The notes beneath the pieces are model-generated. The model was not told where the DNA came from and did not search any database. It saw only the letters and a list, made by a program, of their open reading frames with translations. Below, in pieces: positions 5,545 to 5,735 of a stretch of 5,735 bases of DNA. The stretch is taken from NCBI GenBank assembly GCA_910588925.1, contig CAJURV010000097.1:1-5735 (forward strand), written 5' to 3'. This DNA comes from an uncultured Rikenellaceae bacterium. Its GTDB lineage: Bacteria; Bacteroidota; Bacteroidia; Bacteroidales; Rikenellaceae. How positions within the stretch are numbered: position 1 is the first letter of the stretch; every line of letters starts with the position of its first letter. Made by a program: the position numbers and the translations under genes.

Positions 5545-5564
5545 AATACGCCTTACGGCGTGTT
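5545..5564 (+). repeat. Hairpin ACGCC/GGCGT
   Basis: ACGCC (5548-5552), loop TTAC, GGCGT (5557-5561), extended outward by a T-G pair and two A-T pairs, give an 8-pair stem. It is followed by GTTTGAATTTG, which is only mildly U-rich. A weak plus-strand terminator is possible; a structural part of the surrounding repeat is equally likely. Confidence 0.4.
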
Positions 5565-5735
5565 TGAATTTGCTCGCTAAGTTCGGACTTTCCGCCTGTA
5601 TGGAATACGCTTTGTGGCATTCTTTATTAGTTTTTGTTGAGCAGCGTTCTGTGTTTTGTCTTTTGCTGTTGTGTTTAGTGTAGTTGGAAGTTTATTAGCG
5701 TTTCCGCTTTAGTTCCGTTTGTTTTTGTTGGGTAC

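Larger units (their letters stand above)
5202..5735. other. Gene-free downstream region with stem-loops
   Basis: No open frame here is convincing. The longest plus-strand frame (about 86 codons, TTG start) and its antisense counterpart run through hairpins and repeat sequence and have unprotein-like composition. The region holds a promoter match (5220-5250), a long-range 9-bp inverted repeat (5363-5409), a GC-rich hairpin (5439-5460), a 5-bp stem ATCCC/GGGAT (5471-5489), a hairpin at 5545-5564, repeat D (5509-5542) and a T-rich tail (5620-5735). No strong terminator for the three-gene cluster was found; GCACATGT/ACATGCGC (5213-5240) followed by ATTAGTTTTG is the best weak candidate. Confidence 0.55.

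Noticed and set aside
5417..5683. Overlapping short open frames on both strands
   Set aside because: They run through several hairpins and repeat D, the plus-strand one needs a TTG start, and both look like translations of an intergenic repeat. A leader-like small protein cannot be fully excluded.
1..5735. CRISPR array, tRNA/rRNA genes, transposase or integrase
   Set aside because: No regularly spaced repeats, cloverleaf or rRNA motifs, or recombinase motifs were found on either strand.

Overview
The window looks like a piece of a Bacteroidota (Bacteroidales) chromosome. The clues are a TAnnTTTG-type -7 element (TATCTTTG) upstream of the first gene, gene starts preceded by A-rich sequence instead of Shine-Dalgarno sites, and a Dxs with the AEGHAVT variant that I associate with this phylum. 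Coding DNA is moderately GC-rich yet uses ATA for most isoleucines. A Rikenellaceae/Alistipes-like source would fit, but this is an impression, not a proven assignment.

Layout. Positions 1-1437 carry no convincing protein gene. This stretch has a hairpin-rich, GC-richer left end (1-400), a very AT-rich middle (about 440-800, near 25% GC in the sampled 541-600) and a mixed right part holding repeats, terminator-like hairpins and the probable dxs promoter. Positions 1438-5201 are a tight plus-strand cluster of three genes: dxs (1-deoxy-D-xylulose-5-phosphate synthase), a YjaB-like GNAT acetyltransferase starting 3 nt after dxs, and, 32 nt later, a 469-residue protein that joins a RimJ/RimL-type GNAT domain to a serine alpha/beta-hydrolase-like domain. 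Positions 5202-5735 are again without a convincing gene and contain a good Bacteroidota-type promoter match followed by a series of stem-loops.

How the genes work together. Dxs makes DXP, the entry metabolite of the MEP isoprenoid pathway and a precursor of thiamine and, in some bacteria, pyridoxal phosphate. The two downstream genes are probably co-transcribed because of their spacing, but neither shows a sequence link to isoprenoid metabolism and their substrates are unknown.

The most interesting points are the acetyltransferase-hydrolase fusion, an inverted pair of dispersed repeats (1-55 and 911-968) whose hairpin is kept by a compensatory base-pair change, a minus-strand promoter/terminator pair that could bracket a small RNA of roughly 280 nt, and a promoter at 5220-5250 that reads into a structured, apparently non-coding region. 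I see no phage, transposase, CRISPR, toxin-antitoxin or other defence module, and no system I would call clearly new.
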